From UKL13-2 sp043793345 (lineage in GTDB: Bacteria > Pseudomonadota > Gammaproteobacteria > Burkholderiales > Usitatibacteraceae): 7,570 nucleotides of DNA. The stretch lies in NCBI GenBank assembly GCA_043793345.1, contig JAYVXF010000075.1, positions 1 to 7,570 on the forward strand. Direction: 5' to 3'. The notes under the pieces were generated by a model. It searched no databases and was not told the DNA's origin. It worked only from the letters and a program-made list of their open reading frames with translations. Shown in pieces: positions 6,819 through 7,570 of the stretch (positions are counted from its first letter, which is position 1; every line of letters starts with the position of its first letter). Made by a program: the position numbers and the translations under genes.

Positions 6819-7100
6819 CTAGTGATCGTCTTGATCGTCAACGAATACGGCATCGATACCTTCAAAGGTGAACGTCATGCGCCAGTTACCGCTAACCCAA
6901 ACCGAAAAATGCCCTTTGAGTTCGCGTCCCTTGAGCGGATGCAAACGCCAGTCCGGCAGGTTCATGCCCTGGCTGTTGGTTGTTTCATTGAGACGGTGCA
7001 GCATGGCGGCGAGTCGTTGCGCGTGTGCGGCCTGAATGCCCGCCTTGCTCCCATTCTCAAAAAAAGTTTTCAGTCCCTTGTGCCGGAATGTCTTAATCGT
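6819..7100 (-). CDS. higB: HigB-family RelE-like toxin with missing canonical start codon
   Basis: This would be a ribosome-dependent mRNA interferase of the RelE fold, partnered with HigA. Translating from codon 7100-7098 gives 93 residues that follow the HigB pattern throughout: TIKTFRHKGLKTFFENG at the start, LHPLKG (H54, K57), FSVWVSGNWRMTF (R74) and the terminal QDDH (H93). These positions match the catalytic and binding residues I recall for Proteus HigB (H54, K57, R73, H92). The codon where the family has Met is ACG. No ATG, GTG or TTG lies in frame from the upstream stop (7133-7131) to Met33 at 7004, so a 61-residue product from Met33 would lack the first beta strand and helix. Translation could start at ACG, ATT (7097-7095) or ATA (7112-7110), or the gene may be silenced. 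The Tyr before the last His is Asp here. Confidence 0.82.
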   Translation of the reverse strand, partial: TIKTFRHKGLKTFFENGSKAGIQAAHAQRLAAMLHRLNETTNSQGMNLPDWRLHPLKGRELKGHFSVWVSGNWRMTFTFEGIDAVFVDDQDDH

Positions 7101-7105
7101 GACTG

Positions 7106-7134
7106 TTTGTATCTTGTAACGATACGCGGATCAA
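7106..7134 (-). promoter_or_regulatory. Candidate higBA promoter
   Basis: On the minus strand TTGATC (7134-7129), 17 bases, then TACAAA (7111-7106) gives four of six matches in each box. Transcription from it would begin near 7099, within the presumed first codon of higB, so the transcript would be leaderless or nearly so. There is no Shine-Dalgarno in this stretch. Visual prediction only. Confidence 0.35.
7109..7125. promoter_or_regulatory. Palindrome, candidate HigA operator
   Basis: GTATC-N7-GATAC is a perfect 5-bp dyad over 17 bp that overlaps the -10 box of the candidate higBA promoter and ends 9 bp before the higB reading frame. HigA-type antitoxins bind short dyads over their own promoters, so this is a natural operator candidate. 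The exact HigA recognition sequence here is unknown. Confidence 0.4.
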
Positions 7135-7157
7135 CTTTATCAGTAGGACTCAATAGA

Positions 7158-7438
7158 TCAGCCTTGTTGGGCTAAGAACTTCGCCGACTTTCGATCCCCG
7201 CCCCGCGCGCTTGGCGCAACCCGTCGCGCCAGTTGCCGCTGAACGCGTTGCTTGAACCGATCACTGCCCAACACCCATGCCTTGTTGGTTGCATCCCTGA
7301 TTGCCGCCACACTGCTTTCGGCGAGGTGATGCCTGAATAACAGGCGGTATGCCGCCTGCCGCGACTCTGCCGCTTTGCCCAGTGTGATGTCATGCCTTAA
7401 TGACGCAATGGGACATAGTTGGTTAACTGAGTAATAAC
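7158..7438 (-). pseudogene. 3' remnant of REP-associated (Transposase_17, IS200-like) transposase
   Basis: The minus-strand frame ending in TGA at 7160-7158 encodes a tail that matches the C-terminal part of REP-associated tyrosine transposases (RAYT/TnpA-REP): RQAAYRLLFRHHL, then AIRDATNKAWVLGSDRFKQR and QLARRVAP with RGGDRK. In that family this part follows the HUH/Tyr catalytic domain. The catalytic domain is missing: recognisable similarity begins only around 7400, and upstream of 7438 the same DNA is the in-frame 3' end of a peptidase gene. The frame itself extends to 7544 but those extra codons overlap the peptidase out of phase and are not transposase-like. It is therefore a decayed fragment of roughly 80-90 codons with no start of its own, and is not expected to be active. 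Boundaries on the 5' side are approximate. Confidence 0.75.
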
Positions 7439-7570
7439 TCACGGTGCGAGGTGCTTCGCCAGAAACGCCTCTAGCTTTTCGTAAAACGCGAGTCGGTTTT
7501 TTTCCGCGTAAAAACCATGCGCTTCTTTGGGAACCATCATCCATTCGAATGGTTTGCCGGCCTTAATCAG
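7439..7570 (-). CDS. S9-family (prolyl oligopeptidase-like) peptidase, C-terminal 43 residues, partial
   Basis: From the right edge a minus-strand frame reads LIKAGKPFEWMMVPKEAHGF then YAEKNRLAFYEKLEAFLAKHLAP and ends at TGA (7441-7439). This is the usual end of dipeptidyl aminopeptidase/acylaminoacyl-peptidase-type serine hydrolases: a KAGKP-EWM-VP strand, the HGF motif carrying the catalytic His (residue 18 of the visible part, in EAHGFY), and a final helix with YEKLEAFLAKH. Only the alpha/beta-hydrolase C-terminus is present; Ser and Asp of the triad lie outside the window. The transposase remnant begins directly after its stop codon. The frame is intact and the ending typical, so the gene is probably functional. 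Confidence 0.85.
   Translation of the reverse strand: MIKAGKPFEWMMVPKEAHGFYAEKNRLAFYEKLEAFLAKHLAP

Noticed and set aside
7059..7065. Seven-A run in higB as a frameshift site
   Set aside because: The HigB-like sequence continues in the same frame on both sides of the run, so no frameshift is needed or seen.
7439..7544. N-terminal 35 codons of the 128-codon minus frame 7158-7544
   Set aside because: This part lies out of phase over the S9 peptidase C-terminus, which has a clear family ending; only the portion below about 7438 resembles a transposase.

Overview
This 7.57 kb stretch looks like ordinary chromosome from a fairly GC-rich proteobacterium. A betaproteobacterium (Burkholderiales-like) is my best guess. 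That rests on recognisable family architectures (an exported FecR/DUF6600 protein, a YflT/GSP17M-like glycine-zipper stress protein, a DUF885 peptidase, HigBA), not on any rRNA or taxonomic marker. I see no rRNA, tRNA, CRISPR array or intact mobile element, and no convincing new multi-gene system. The most unusual locus is the toxin-antitoxin and transposase-remnant region at 6495-7438.

Left part, minus strand (1-907): two genes of unknown function are read leftwards. A complete 181-aa helical, TPR/FimV-like protein (362-907) is followed after a short gap by a gene that runs off the left edge (1-342). The space before them (908-1193) holds a possible promoter, an unexplained two-part hairpin (1058-1116) and a bidirectional terminator (1134-1168).

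Middle: a 732-aa exported FecR-domain/DUF6600 protein on the minus strand (1194-3392) has a Trp-rich core, an Asn/Thr repeat linker and a long repetitive Pro-rich tail with a charged end. A 467-bp divergent intergenic region separates it from two plus-strand genes. These encode a 181-aa glycine-zipper stress-type protein (3860-4405) and a 608-aa secreted or membrane-anchored DUF885 zinc peptidase (4537-6363), the latter with its own extended -10 promoter. The peptidase gene ends before a large hairpin (6376-6431) that lies between converging genes.

Right part, minus strand: a HigB-HigA toxin-antitoxin operon (7100 to 6495), toxin first. The toxin frame is intact and aligns residue for residue with the HigB family, but the position of the usual Met start is ACG, and no ATG, GTG or TTG lies in frame until codon 33. 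A palindrome overlaps its likely promoter. Upstream is a 3' remnant of a REP-associated (IS200/Transposase_17-like) transposase abutting the 3' end of an S9-family peptidase gene that enters from the right edge.

The genes look like independent housekeeping, envelope or stress units with one decaying mobile-element and toxin-antitoxin cluster. Apart from higB-higA and the left-hand pair, nothing suggests shared operons.
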